DNA of 64,000 nt from contig CM050999.1 in assembly GCA_027704905.1 (NCBI GenBank), positions 3,219,814-3,283,813 of the forward strand. Direction: 5' to 3'. The notes beneath the pieces were generated by a model, which saw only the letters and a list, made by a program, of their open reading frames with translations, ran no database searches and was not told where the DNA came from. The DNA comes from Muraenolepis orangiensis (taxonomy: Eukaryota; Chordata; Actinopteri; Gadiformes; Muraenolepididae). Both the position numbers and the translations under genes were made by a program. Positions 12,351 through 24,247 of this stretch are shown here, piece by piece (positions within the stretch are counted from its first letter, which is position 1; every line of letters starts with the position of its first letter).

Positions 12351-13573
12351 TGGGAGGGGGGGGGGGCGGGGGGGGTGTATGTCAGAGTTCTCTAAAGGCA
12401 GGCCCACTGTCTTACACTTTGAAACCCCCTGTTGTACATAACAAATGTGATGTCAATAAAATCAATTGTATTCAATTAAATTGTATTCTAACATTCCTTT
12501 GGTGTCGATGGTGCAACACCAAACTGCCACATACAGTCAAATTGTGACAAGCGGATCCTTCTCCTCTCTTTAAACGGTGGCGCTGAACTGATCTGGACTC
12601 AGGATCACGCAGTACACTCAGGACCTGAGCCAGAGTCAGGTGGATAGGACCATAGCTCAGGCCTTCAAGCTGTACAGCGACGTCATCCCTCTGGACTTCA
12701 AGCAGATCACCAGAGGAACCGCAGACATCATGATCCTCTTCAAAGGGGGATGTAAGCCACCATTTACTGCTTTAAATGAAGATTACAATGCTAAGATTTG
12801 ATGACACTTTAATTGTAATGTTTTTTATATATATATTATTTATTTATTTTTAATTCACTGAACTTCATTCGACTTCTGTCCAAAATGCTTTCATCATAAC
12901 AGATCATGGAGACTTTTACCCATTTGACGGACCCAATGGCGTCTTGGCCCATGCTAACTCTCCTGGATTACAGCAGGGCGGGGACACTCACTTTGACGAG
13001 GACGAGCTGTGGACACTCAGCCCAAGAGGCGAGCCTCTCTCTCTAGCACTGTTCCTCAGGAGGGTCAATGTTCAAATTAACTATTCACGCAGCATGACAC
13101 AGACACTCAATACATGTCACTGAACTTCTTATCTTCCCATCAGGTGTCAATCTGCTTCTGGTGGCGGCCCATGAGTTTGGTCACGCGTTGGGCTTGGATC
13201 ACTCCAGGGTCAGAAGTGCGCTGATGTTCCCAACCTATCAATACGTCAACACCAATGGTTACAAGCTACCGGCCGATGACAGAGAAGGAGTACAAGCCCT
13301 TTATGGTGAAGAATTTATCATTTTTTTTGTGCACATAATAATCTCTTCATGTCGTGTCTCTGCGTTGTGTATAACAAGATTAACAGCACTACACTACTAT
13401 AAAATATTATACACAATAAAGTGTCTAGAACAATAAAGTGTTTTGTCTGCAAGTCCACGAGTGTTTGGCGGATACACTGATGGGTGATTGAGACGGCAAG
13501 TTACTTGAACTGACTGATTGTGATTCCTATCTCTACAGGCAGCCGTACACCCAAACCCAATCCACCTCCAGTG

Positions 13574-13615
<42 letters not shown>

Positions 13616-15299
13616 GAGCCCACAGAGGAACCGGGTACCAACCCCAGTGGAGAGAAGTGCAGCCGTGACCTGGTGTTCGATGCCGCTACGTCCATCAGGG
13701 GAGACCTGTACTTCTTCAAAACCGGGTACCCTCCAACACACCAGGGATCAATTGACTTTCTATTCCTGTGTAGACATGTGATATCGATGTGGTTGAATTG
13801 AACCAAAACTCAACTACGTTGGTCCTCATTCTAATGATGTTTATTCTGTTTTATATCTCTATAGTTACTATTGGAGGAAACGTCAGAACAACATCCAGCT
13901 GACTAAAGTCAGCGCCAAATGGCCTGAGATGAGCCATGTGGACGCGGCGTACGACGTGCCGCACAAAGACGTGGTTTACTTCTTTGAAGGTTTTCACATG
14001 CGGTTAATCGGCCCGACGTCAGTGTCATCAATCAATGTTCAAGGATTAGCTTCGATCCAATTTCCAAGCTAACCTCTAACACCCTATTTTGCAGACGGGC
14101 GCTACTGGGGCATAAGGGCGTATGCAAAGACCATCATTCCTGGTTATCCCAAGCCAATTAGCAGCCTGGGGCTCCCCTCCTCCATCAGTAAGGTGGATGC
14201 AGCTGTCTATGTGACCTGGACTGGAAAAACACTCATCTTTGTAAAAACACAATATTGGAGGTGGGTGGCTGAACATATCTGTATATGTACATATCTCATA
14301 TCTATTGGTTGTGGTTCTGTCACTGCAGCACACGTATTGTGTACATACAGTATGAAGTATATGTCTCGGCCATGGCCTGTGCCAAAAGCACATGACGTGT
14401 GTCGGAGAAAAACAAATAATCCAAAATAGACTTGAGTTGTTTACAACGCGAGTGAAACGCAGCTACAGCCTCGCTGCGCCATGTGTGACGTGCTCGGTGA
14501 GAACATGTCACTCTGCTTCTCTTTTGCATCGCACTCCACATATAAACCCAAATGTGCGCTCGGTGTGCTTTGTCAAAAGTATCAGTTATGCATTAGCTCT
14601 ACATATGATGTTCACATTGCAGCTACGATGAGAGCAGAAACCAGATGGACTCTGGATATCCAAAATACATCACTCAGGATTTCCGTGGAATTGGCTCCAG
14701 AGTGGATGCAGCCTTTGCCAATTATGGTAACCCCCCAGCACCTCACACCAGCTCCAACAGGTCTACATACCACATGTCACCTCACACCAGCTCCAACAGG
14801 TCTACACACCACATGTCACTTATTATGGTAACCCCCCAGCACCTCACACCAGCTCCAACAGGTCTACACACCACATGTCACTTATTATGGTAACCCCCCA
14901 GCACCTCACACCAGCTCCAACAGGTCTACACACCACATGTCACTTATTATGGTAACCCCCCAGCACCTCACACCAGCTCCAACAGGTCTACACACCACAT
15001 GTCACTTATTATGGTAACCCCCCAGCACCTCACACCAGCTCCAACACGTCTACATACCACATGTCACTTATTATGGTAACCCCCCAGCACCTCACACCAG
15101 CTCCAACACGTCTACATACCACATGTCACTTCACACGTCAAGCACCGGTCTGCGTTGTGTTACGTAACGGCACGCTGAATGTCTCCTTCCAACAGGGTAC
15201 GTCTACTTCTCCAACGGGCCGCGGCAGATTGAGTACTACTTCCCCTACAGGAGGGTGATGCGAACACTCCTCAACTACGGCTGGCTCAACTGTTACTGA
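10903..15299 (+). CDS. Secreted matrix metalloproteinase (collagenase/stromelysin type), 11 exons
   Basis: Zinc endopeptidase of the extracellular matrix. Exons: 10903-11037, 11351-11467, 11798-11925, 12603-12751, 12903-13028, 13144-13305, 13539-13725, 13865-13989, 14095-14260, 14623-14726, 15196-15299; total 1503 nt, 500 residues, phases consistent. Seen: signal peptide (about 1-25); cysteine switch PRCGVSD (Cys102) that keeps the proenzyme latent; zinc site HEFGHALGLDHS (His228, 232, 238) with Glu229; Met-turn ALMFP (Met246); hinge with seven Pro-Glu pairs (285-298); hemopexin domain bounded by Cys313 and Cys499. There is no furin site, fibronectin insert or membrane segment, so it is a simple secreted MMP. 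The member (mmp13- or mmp30-like) cannot be fixed by eye. Oddities: a GC donor after exon 5; one more intron in the propeptide than I recall for mammalian MMP1/3; reiterated donors after exon 10. ATG 10903 is chosen because it gives a good signal peptide; ATG 10918 is an alternative. Confidence 0.92.
12322..12376. repeat. (TG)n and poly-G tract in MMP intron 3
   Basis: TG dinucleotides followed by G-rich GGGGGGGGGGCGGGGGGG. G-quadruplex potential on + is possible but untested. Confidence 0.85.
14727..15135 (+). repeat. 62-bp tandem repeat in MMP intron 10 carrying splice donors
   Basis: Starts exactly at the exon 10 donor. Each unit contains TTATGGTAACCCCCCAGC, the same exon-end/donor junction as exon 10. 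GT positions are 14727, 14828, 14890, 14952, 15014 and 15076; the first spacing (101) equals one unit plus a 39-bp partial copy, the rest are 62. The exon 10 frame read through meets TAA in the third copy. Confidence 0.92.
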
Positions 15300-15663
15300 A
15301 GGCTCACCTCACTGGGCCCGATGTTAGTAACGAGGAGTTCAATACTGTGTCGATCATTTTCACAAGCCATGAGGGGACTATTTGCATAGTTGCTGCATAG
15401 TGCTTTGCTCATTGAGTGATTCAAACAAGTGTTAATTATATCTGATTTTCATTTCATTTTTGTGGCGTTAAAACTGATAAGTCTGTCCATTGATCAACTA
15501 TAAGGAAAAGAAAACAGAAATAACCTAAATACGCGCAAACAACATGTTAACATAGCTCATTAATTGCAATTCATTGCTGAAAAATCCTTGAATTCCAAGT
15601 GAATGAATGAATTCCAAATGAACACATTCCTTGTTTATTATTATGTTGTAGTGTTCGCCGCTT

Positions 15664-15669
15664 ATTAAA
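15664..15669 (+). terminator. Candidate poly(A) signal of the MMP gene
   Basis: ATTAAA about 365 bp after the stop. It is the first reasonable signal downstream; function inferred. Confidence 0.45.
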
Positions 15670-15831
15670 GATCACAGATCACTCCAAGGTACGAACGCTG
15701 TCTTTATTCCCGACTGTTGTCAGCCTTACAGAACAACAACCACAACTACAACCGACTGACACGACTCCTTCTATTCAATTGTATTCTCCTCTCTTTAAAC
15801 AGTGGCGCATTGTGACTCCTCTCGCCCCTGG

Positions 15832-15834
<3 letters not shown>

Positions 15835-15890
<56 letters not shown>
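15835..15890. repeat. (CA)n microsatellite
   Basis: Pure CA run immediately before an inverted LINE 3' end. Confidence 0.95.
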
Positions 15891-15896
15891 ATACAC

Positions 15897-16070
15897 AAGA
15901 TTCAAGAGACTTTATTTATCTCGAGGGAAATTAAGGTGCAACAGTTGAAACAGGGGGAATAAATGCACACAAAATATACTAATACCTAAAAACTAAATAA
16001 CAACAAAATAAACTAAACTAAACTAGTATAAACAAAATATAACTAAATGAAATCTAAATGAAATCTAAAT
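15897..16070 (-). mobile_element. LINE 3' end, inverted relative to the next LINE
   Basis: Its reverse complement reads TAGGTATTAGTATATTTTGT, then GTTTCAACTGTTGCACCTTA, TTTCCCTCGAGATAAATAAA and CTTGAATCTTG. This matches the 3' end at about 17345-17478 on +. The two form an inverted pair of about 135 bp separated by about 1.3 kb. No coding part is attached. Confidence 0.8.
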
Positions 16071-16399
16071 GTATAGACAGAAAAACACACACACAGTGTG
16101 AGGCCCCGGAAGGGGCGGTCTCTCCCCCTCTCGCCCCAACAGCAGTGCCTAAATAAACTGTAAAACTGTACTAAACTGTCTAGTAACTCAATTACTTAGC
16201 ACTGACACTACCCCCCTCTTATTAAAGTCCTCGACCCACAGAGGCAGAGCCTCAGAGAGGCGGAGCGCAGGTGGAAGAAAGGAAAAACCCCAGAGGACCT
16301 TGTCGACCTCCTGTCAAAGTTCTCCTTGTCGCTTTTTTATTTTTACTGTTCCAAAATTCTAAGTGCAGCATCTAACCCTAAAAAACAGTTTGATACTTT

Positions 16400-17478
16400 T
16401 TTTGCAGTTGTTGGTTGTGTCAGCGAGGGAAACGATGAGGAGTACAGGGGCGTCGTGGACTCCTTCGTTGAGTGGTGTGAGCTGAACCACATGCAGCTCA
16501 ACACAGACAAGACGAAGGAGATGGTGGTGGACTTCCGCAGGAGGAAATCTACCCCCACACCCATTTCCATCAAGGGTGTGTCCGCTGAAGTTGTTCAGGA
16601 ATATAAATACCTGGGAGTTCACCTGGACAACAAACTGGTCTGGGCCAAGAACTCTGAGGCTGTGTACAAGAAGGGCCAGAGCCGTCTCTACTTCCTGCGG
16701 AGGCTCCGGTCCTTCAACGTTTGTAACACGATGCTGAAGATGTTCTACCAATCGGTGGTAGCCAGAGCCATCTTCTCCGGTGTCGTGTGCTGGGGAAGCA
16801 GGTTGAGGTCAGCAGACGCCAACAAGATGAGCAGGATCGTCAGGAAGGCTGGCGCTGTCCTGGGGGTCCAGCTGGACTCCTTGTTGGTGGTGTCTGAGAG
16901 GAGGATGCTGCGCAAGCTGCGTAGTATCCTTGACAACAACTCTCACCCTCTCCATCAGGTGCTGATCTCATACAGAAGCACCTTCAGCAACAGACTCATT
17001 CCACCCAGGTGTACCACAGAACGCCACAGGAAGTCCTTTCTTCCTGTGGCCATCAGACTCTTTAATTCATCTACCTCGGGTCGTGAGAGGGACAGTGGAG
17101 ACTCAGTGACCTGAGGTCAACACACTGTAAATCCCTTCACTGTGATTTTGCACTGTAAATTAAATTTCACTTTTCACTTTTCACATGTCACTTTTTCAGT
17201 ACTCATCTGAAGTATTTTATTACTGCCAATTTGCACTATACGTATTGTTGTATATTGTATATACCTACGTATTACTGTAATAATACTGTAAATTGTGCAA
17301 TTCATCTGTCTATACATTTAGATTCATTTAGTTATTTTGTTTATACTAGTTTAGTTTAGTTTAGTTTGTTGTTATTTCGTTTTTAGGTATTTGTATATTT
17401 TGTGTGCATTTATTCGCCCTGTTTCAACTGTTGCACCTTAATTTCCCTCGGGATAAATAAAGTATCTTGAATCTTGAA
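16400..17478 (+). mobile_element. 5'-truncated CR1/Rex-like LINE, RT C-terminal part
   Basis: The open frame reads SFVEWCELNHMQLNTDKTKE, then EMVVDFRRRKSTPTPISIKG, YKYLGVHLDNKLVW and RLYFLRRLRSFNVC, ending near 17114. These are the post-FADD segments of a fish non-LTR RT. The copy begins just after the catalytic FADD, so it is dead by 5' truncation, the usual outcome of incomplete target-primed integration. The 3' UTR ends with AATAAAGTATCTTGAATCTT. The frame is intact over about 230 codons, suggesting a fairly young copy. Confidence 0.88.
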
Positions 17479-17489
17479 TTGAACTGAGT

Positions 17490-18642
17490 CGCTCCATGTT
17501 GCTAGAGCAAATTCGCTCTCCTCGGTCCTGATACTCCTGGACTGCAGCATTCGACACTGTGAACCACCAGATTCTCCTCTCCACCCTTGAGGGGATGGGT
17601 GTCTTGGTCTCTGCTCTCGCCTTGTTTGCATCCTACCTTACGGGTCGCTCCTACCAGGTGGCACTGGGAGGGTCTGTGTTGGAACCACGCCGACTGACTA
17701 CTGGGTTTCCACAAGGATCGGTCCTGGGTCCTGGCCCTGGAAGACCAACTGTCGTTCTCAGCAAACATTGCATCGGTGACACCCTCCTGCAGATTCCTCC
17801 TCTACAACATCAGGAGGATTCGGCCTTTTCTCACTGAAAAGGCTGCGCAGGTGCTCATCCAGGCTCTTTCCATCTCCCGGCTGGACTACTGTAACTCCCT
17901 CCTTGCTGGCGCCCCGGCATTTGCCCCTGGAGCTCATTCAGAAAGCTGCAGCTCGCCTGGTGTTCAACTGCCCCAAGTACTCCCACACATGTACCCTCCT
18001 TCGGACTCTACACTGGCTACCTGTAGCTGCTCGCATCCAGTTCAAGACCTTGATGCTAGCCTACAAGGCAGTAAAAGGTACTGCTCCATCCTACCTCCAG
18101 GCAATGGTCAAGGCCTACATCCCAACCGTCCGCTTCGCTCGGCTTCTTCGGGCCGTCTGCTTGCCCCCTCACTTAGGGGCCCGTGTGGCCGATCTACGCG
18201 GTCACGGCTGTTCTCCGTCCTGGCCCCAATTTGGTGGAACAAACTCCCCATGGAGGTCACGACTGCAGAGTCACTCCCCATCTTCCGCCACAGGCTGAAA
18301 ACCCATCTCTTCAGGACACACTTCCCGGATCCTTCCTCGTAGCGCTAAGTCAATTAAGTCAGTCAAAAGTAGATTACATATTATATATAGGTATATATAG
18401 GATATATTGTTATTGCATATTGTTTGCCAACTTATTGTACTTTTTCCCTTACACTTTTGCCTGAATTATTGTACTTCCACCTGAGCACTGGTTCAGTTAT
18501 TGGAGACTTGTTAGAAATGAAATGCACTTTTGACTTCTGGTGACGAGTTGTTCTCTTACCTTCCTTTGTTGAAACACACTATTGTAAGTCGCTTTGGATA
18601 AACGCGTCTGCTAAATGACTGTAATGTAATGTAATGTAATGA
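17490..18642 (+). mobile_element. L2 LINE with internal deletion
   Basis: RT motifs AAFDTVNHQILLSTLEGMG and TTGFPQGSVLGP are followed at once by the C-terminal region (RLDYCNSLLAGAP, then LELIQKAAARLVFN, TLHWLPVAARIQFKT and FSVLAPIWWNKLPMEV), so the segment holding the active-site D-D is missing. Several frameshifts are present. It ends in the teleost L2 tail AAGTCGCTTTGGATAAA with (TGTAA)n at 18614-18642. A closely related copy is at 39095-40725. Confidence 0.88.
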
Positions 18643-19651
18643 CCCCAAGGACAAAGTCTTTGAACTTCAGTGGAGCTCTCCTCCGCCTCCTTGGGCGCCC
18701 TTTGAGTGTTGCATCCCCTGTTGCATCCGAGCCGGGAGCCGGGGAAGCAGATTGGGCCTCTCCTGTTGCGTTGTTGGGGCTTGCTGCTACACCCCCTCCC
18801 TCAGAAGATGTCGCAGCAGGAAACCAGGGCGTCCCCCCAGGCACCTGAGGTGATGCAAAGCCCCTGTAGGGAGCTAGTCTGTCAAGATGCAGTGTCACTT
18901 TGCGCCACCCTCATAGGAAACTGCACCCGATAGACTACCACCACTAACCGCTCCAGGACTACACATGATCCCACCCAGTGGCTGTCCAGTTTAGGACACT
19001 GCCCTTCTTTCGCTTCGGAGAGAAGACCCAAACTAGCTCCCCAGCTGCAAAGTGTTGCTCCGTAGCACAGATGTCATAATTCCTCTTCTGCCGCACACCC
19101 GCACTTTGCATTCGCCTCCGGGCGAGTGCATGTGCGGTTTCCAAGCGATCCTGCAGCTGTCTGGCATAGTCGGGTCCTGCAGGCGCAGATGTTGCATCTG
19201 GGGGTCGTCTGAAGGCCAGCTCTGCAGGGGTCCTCATTTCCTTGCCCAACATGAGGGCGAGTGTGCACGAGGTAGAGTCCTAGACCGCAGAGCGGCATGC
19301 CATGAGAACCAGGGGTAGGTGCATATCCCAGTCAAGCTGATGGGTGGATGTTAGGATGGATAACTGTTCCACCAGAGTACGGTTGAACCTCTTCACTAAC
19401 CCGTCACTCTGGGGGTGGAGGGAAGTTGTGCAGGTTTTGGTGATTCCCAGGTGCTCACACATGGTGGAGAAAACCTTGGATTCAAAATTGCTCCCCTGGT
19501 CACTATGGATGGACTCAGGGACCCCCAGCCTGCTAAATATCCCCTCAATCAGGGCATTCACAACAGTCACAGCCTCCTGGTCTGGCAGTGCATAGGCCTC
19601 TGGCCATTTAGTGAAATAATCCATGGAGGTGAGTATAAAGCGATTCCCTTC

Positions 19652-21567
19652 AAGTCAAGTCAAGTCAAGTTTATTATCACATCAAAGTATAAACAATGGG
19701 TGAAAATCTTATGTGCAATACCCGTCGACAGACAGCAGTTATAAAAATAAGATAGAATAAAATAAGTAAAAATAAAAAAACCAGTATAAAGTTAAATATG
19801 TAAAATAAAAATGCAATTTATAAAATGCAATATATCGGCACAGAAAAAGAGCAATATGTATATATAAATCAATGTAATAAAATATACATTGTTATATGCT
19901 ATACGCCCTTGTTCAGCAGCCTGATGGCCTGACTGTGGAAGCTATCTCTGAGTCTATTTGTACGGCACTTGATACTGCGGTATCGCCTGCCTGATGGTAA
20001 AAGTGAATACAGTTGGTGGCTGGGGTGGGCAATGTCTTTTATGATGCGTTTGGCCTTGGCCACGCACCGCTGGTTGTATATATCCAGGAGGGAGGGGAGC
20101 TCACCTCCAACGTTATACTGGGCCGTCCGCACCACCCTTTGAAGCGCTCTGCGCTCGAGTGCGGTGCAGTTCCTGTACCAGGCGGTGATACACCCTGTAA
20201 GAAGACTCTCGATGGTGCCGGTATAGAATGTTCTCAGGATGCGGGGGCCCATGGTGAATTTCCTCAGACACCTGAGGAAATACAGGCGTTGTTGGGCCCT
20301 TTTCACCACGTGTGTGGTGTGCGTGGACCATGTGAGGTCCTCGGAGATGTGCACGCCGAGGAACTTGAAGCTGCTGACCCTCTCTACTGCAACACCGTCG
20401 ATGGAGATAGGGCTGTCCTCTCCTCTCTGCTTCCTGTAGTCCACGATCAGCTCCTTGGTCTTCTTGACGTTGAGGGCGAGGCTGTTCTCCTGGCACCACT
20501 GCTCCAGCGATCCAACCTCCTCCCTCTAGGCTGTCTCGTCGTCGCCGGCGATCAGGTCGTGTCATCAGCAAACTTGATGATGACGTTGGAGCTGTGCATA
20601 GCCATGCAGTCGTGGGTGTAGAGGGAGTAGAGGAGAGGGCTCAGCACGCATCCCTGGGGGGCTCCCGTGTTGAGGGTCAGTGGCTCTGAGGTGGTGCTGC
20701 CCATCCTCACCACCTGGTGGCGGTCCGACAGGAGGTCCAGTATCCAGCTGCACGTGGATGGGGGCACGCCTAGACCTCTAAGCTTGGTGTCGAGCTTGGC
20801 AGGAACTATTGTGTTGAACGCTGAGCTGTAGTCCACAAACAGCATTCGCACATAACAGTTATTTTTCTCCAGGTGAGAAAGGGCAGTGTGGAGGGCCATG
20901 GCAATTGCATGGGTCCAGCGTGACAGGTAACACGGAGCAAATAAAGTCCTTGACCAACCTCTCGAAGCATTTGCTGACAATTGAGGTGAGGGCTACAGGT
21001 CTATAGTCATTCAGGCATGTTACTTTGGGTTGTTTAGGGACAGGCACGATGGTGGACATACCCCCCCTCCGTGATCTTTACCAGAGAGAGCCTTTGTTCT
21101 GTCCGCCCGGTGGACGGAAAATCCCTTCGGCTCGATAGCTGCGTCGGTAACTCCCTCCGACATCCATGTCTCCGTAAGGCAGATGATACAGTTGTCCTTA
21201 GTTTCCCAGTGGAATTGAATATGAGCCTGTAGCTTGCTTAACTTATTGTCCAGAGACTGTACATTAGCCAGTAGAATGGTGGGTAGTGGGGGGCGATCGG
21301 ATCAACATCTCAGCCTGACTAGCACGGCAGCTCGCATCCGTCGCTTCTTCCTGCGACGCTTGCCTGTAATCGTGCCCAAGATGGTCCGAGTCGAAAGAGT
21401 GAAAAAACTCTGGTCGGCGGCGAGCGACTGTCGATCTGATCTCCAGAAGTGTGCAAAAGTCATAAATGAACGTGTTGCTAACTTTCTGTGCAAAGATAGT
21501 CAAGATAAAAATAATAAATAACAAAAAACTGCGTCGTCGTGCGGGAGCTCGCAACACGGCAGCCATC
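19652..21567 (-). mobile_element. CR1/Rex-like LINE nested in the gypsy integrase
   Basis: On the minus strand: SIVSKCFERLVKDF (RT start), CYVRMLFVDYSSAFNTIVP, LTLNTGAPQGCVLSPLLYSL, NVIIKFADDTT, then SIDGVAVERVSSFKFLGVHI and RALQRVVRTAQYNVGG, ending at a (CAAGT)n 3' tail at 19652-19670. The RT and C-terminal parts are in different frames. Removing this block rejoins the gypsy integrase frame between VDVVGPFPC and MDYFTKWPEAY, which fixes the boundaries to a few bases. The outer 21070-21567 part shows no RT motif and may be the 5' region of the same element. It is the longer relative of the copy at 3539-4032. Confidence 0.85.
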
Positions 21568-22377
21568 TCGTACGGCCTTGTGCTGTGCATGGGAATGGTC
21601 CAACAACGTCAACACCCACTCGCTGCATGGGTTCCCCCGCCGGAAACTGCTGTAGCTGGGCTCTCGACCGGCCCTGTGGACCTTTGCGAGCTGTACATAG
21701 GTTGCAGCACCTGCAAAAGTCCTCCACGTCTCTCCTCAGTCGTCCCCAGTAGAAGACCTGTCGCAGACACCGGAGCGTCTTTGTCACTCCAAAGTGACCC
21801 GAGCCTGCAGGGCCATGCATGGCTTTGAGAACCGCCTCCTGCATCTCTCCGGGCACCACCACCTGCCACCTCTTCTCCCCCATTGCTGGTTCCAGCCAGG
21901 CTCACTGGAGGACCCCATCCAGCAGCCGCAGCATCTTGAATTTGGCCCACAGCCCTTTTGTCCATGGAAAGAGAGCTGCCACCTCCTCCCATGGCGGTCG
22001 CTGCTTCGCCCCCACCCAAAGCATCACAGGCTCTAAGTCTGGGTCCTTTCTCTGCTCTGTGGACCAGTCTGTAACATCCACCACCTGTAGCTCTCTACTT
22101 TCCAGTATGGCCGTCCCACACCCCTCTCTGTCCTGCATGTCCGCCCCCACAACCAACTTTCCATGGTCGCCCCCACCTCTCTGCGGTCACAATACTGACA
22201 GCCCTCCGTGCTGCATGGACGGTGAGACAGTGCGTCTGCGTTTCCATGCCGTTCTCCTGCACAGTGAACTCGTAGCACTGCAACAACTGCCCCTCTGGCT
22301 CCTTGAATGTCAGCAGCCACTGTAGGGAGGCATGATCAGTGCGTCCGGTGAAGGGTGACCACACAGGCACGTGCACA

Positions 22378-23575
22378 CATAGACATCAAAGGGGGCTTGA
22401 GCCCCTGCCCTTTTTCTTCCTCCAGAGAAAGTGCCCCTTTTCTGGGATGCTTTTTTAAATTGATTTTAATTTTTTTAATTTTTATGAATTAATATATATC
22501 TATTTGTTTCCCTTTCCAAAAAATATATTGATTGAATAAAAGATAAAAATATCAGGTCCGGAGATTAGACTGTCAAGTTCCGAGGCTCTCTCTACCCTCC
22601 CTCACCGTCTGCTGCTCAGCGGTGCGGACAGTCCTCGGCAGTCCCTTCAGACAGGTAGCAGCACCTCCTACCTTACAGTCCCTTCAGACAGGTAGCAGCA
22701 CCTCCCACCTTACAGTCCCTTCAGACAGGTAGCAGCACCTCCCACCTTACAGCCCCATGTGATGCCGGCTTTTCTTGGCTTGTTTGAAGGTGAGTGGTGA
22801 TGAACAAATTTCTAAACTGCCAGTGCCTTGAGTTTACAGCTAATTAGCCAAAAGACTCAAACAAATCTAGTTAACTAGGTACTAGCTAATGTATAAGTTA
22901 GCTCAAAGATGAGCTAAGGCAATTTATCATGGGCATACAGGCTAATGTATTGTACTTAAGGGGAGACACTACAGGTGAATACAGTCAAATGTTTATCTAA
23001 TAACGTCATCACAATCCCCACATTGATATGCAAATTAGGCGTTAACTAGGCCTAATTAAAATGCGCTAATTTGCATGCATTGACCAAGGCCTTGCAGGTG
23101 AAAAGACAAAACATATCACCTAACTTCCCCAGATAGTTACTTACGTCAAGTCAGTATTTTCCCCTGAAATGTTATGTTTAAATATGCAGATTAGCTTTAA
23201 ATCTATAGATGAATTCAGACAGGGTAGTAAAACGAACACCATTTTGTTTTTTGGAAGTTTTCTTTCCATTAGAGTGAAAGAAAACATGGAAGCAAAATAG
23301 ACCAAAATAACAAAATTTACAAGTACATGAAAAAACTATATTTTTGCCTTAAACAGTAACTTCATCATTTTGATTGTTGGCTGCTCATTTAATAACTATT
23401 AATTGTACTAGTTAGTTGTATGCTGATAGATCTTAATCATTACATGATACAGCGACCCACCCTCATATGTGAAAGGAGGGAATTGTAGTTACACTGAAAC
23501 TAAGTCCTTGTCAACAGCAGTTATTTTATGTTATGTCTGCGGAAAGTGTAATAATAATAATAATAATAATGCATT
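22378..23575. mobile_element. Unclassified insertion in gypsy RNase H
   Basis: About 1.2 kb separating two gypsy RNase H segments, with no gypsy similarity visible. It begins near AAAGGGGGCTTGAGCCCCTG and ends in (TAA)n. It holds three 37-bp tandem units at about 22640-22755 (TTCAGACAGGTAGCAGCACC). No transposase frame is visible; a non-autonomous DNA element is possible. Boundaries are inferred from where gypsy motifs stop and resume. Confidence 0.55.
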
Positions 23576-24247
23576 GGATCATTAATGTATTCAGGCAATT
23601 CGGACAATATCCGCGCTCAGCTTTGCTCAGTGCTTTGCTGTAATAGGCCTCATCTCTTTCCCCCTCCGGCCACACCTGTGACAGGAATGCGCCTACCCCC
23701 TCCCCACTTGCATCAGTGTCCAGGACGAAGGGTAATTCGGGGTCAGGAAGCGTCAGAATGGGTGTGCTTGTCAGAGCCTGCTGCAGTTTGCGAAAAGCCG
23801 TTTCACACTCCTCTGTCCAGCTGAACTGCTGGTCCTTCTGCAGTAACTTGTACAAAGGGGTTGCGATGGCTGAAAACCCCCACACAAACTTCCTGTAATA
23901 GGAGGCCAACCCTAAAAAACGTTTTAATCCCCTCTGCTCTGTAGGGTCGGGCCAGTCTTGTATATTGCACTCCTTCTCCTCTGCCGTGCCAATCCCCTCA
24001 CTGCCTACGCGGTGCCCCAGTAAGGTCAGCTCCCTGCTCCTCCCTGCACTTGTCGGGGTGTAGCTTCAGCCCCGCCCCCTGATCCTCTCCAGCACGCTGC
24101 ACAGTGCGGCCGTAGCTGATTCGAAAGAGCTGCCGTGAACCAGAATGTCGTCTAAAAAAAACTAAACATTCTGTATGTGGGACCCCAGCTAACACCCTCT
24201 CCATTAAGCGCGAATGTGGCAGGTGCATTGCACAATCCGAAACAAAG

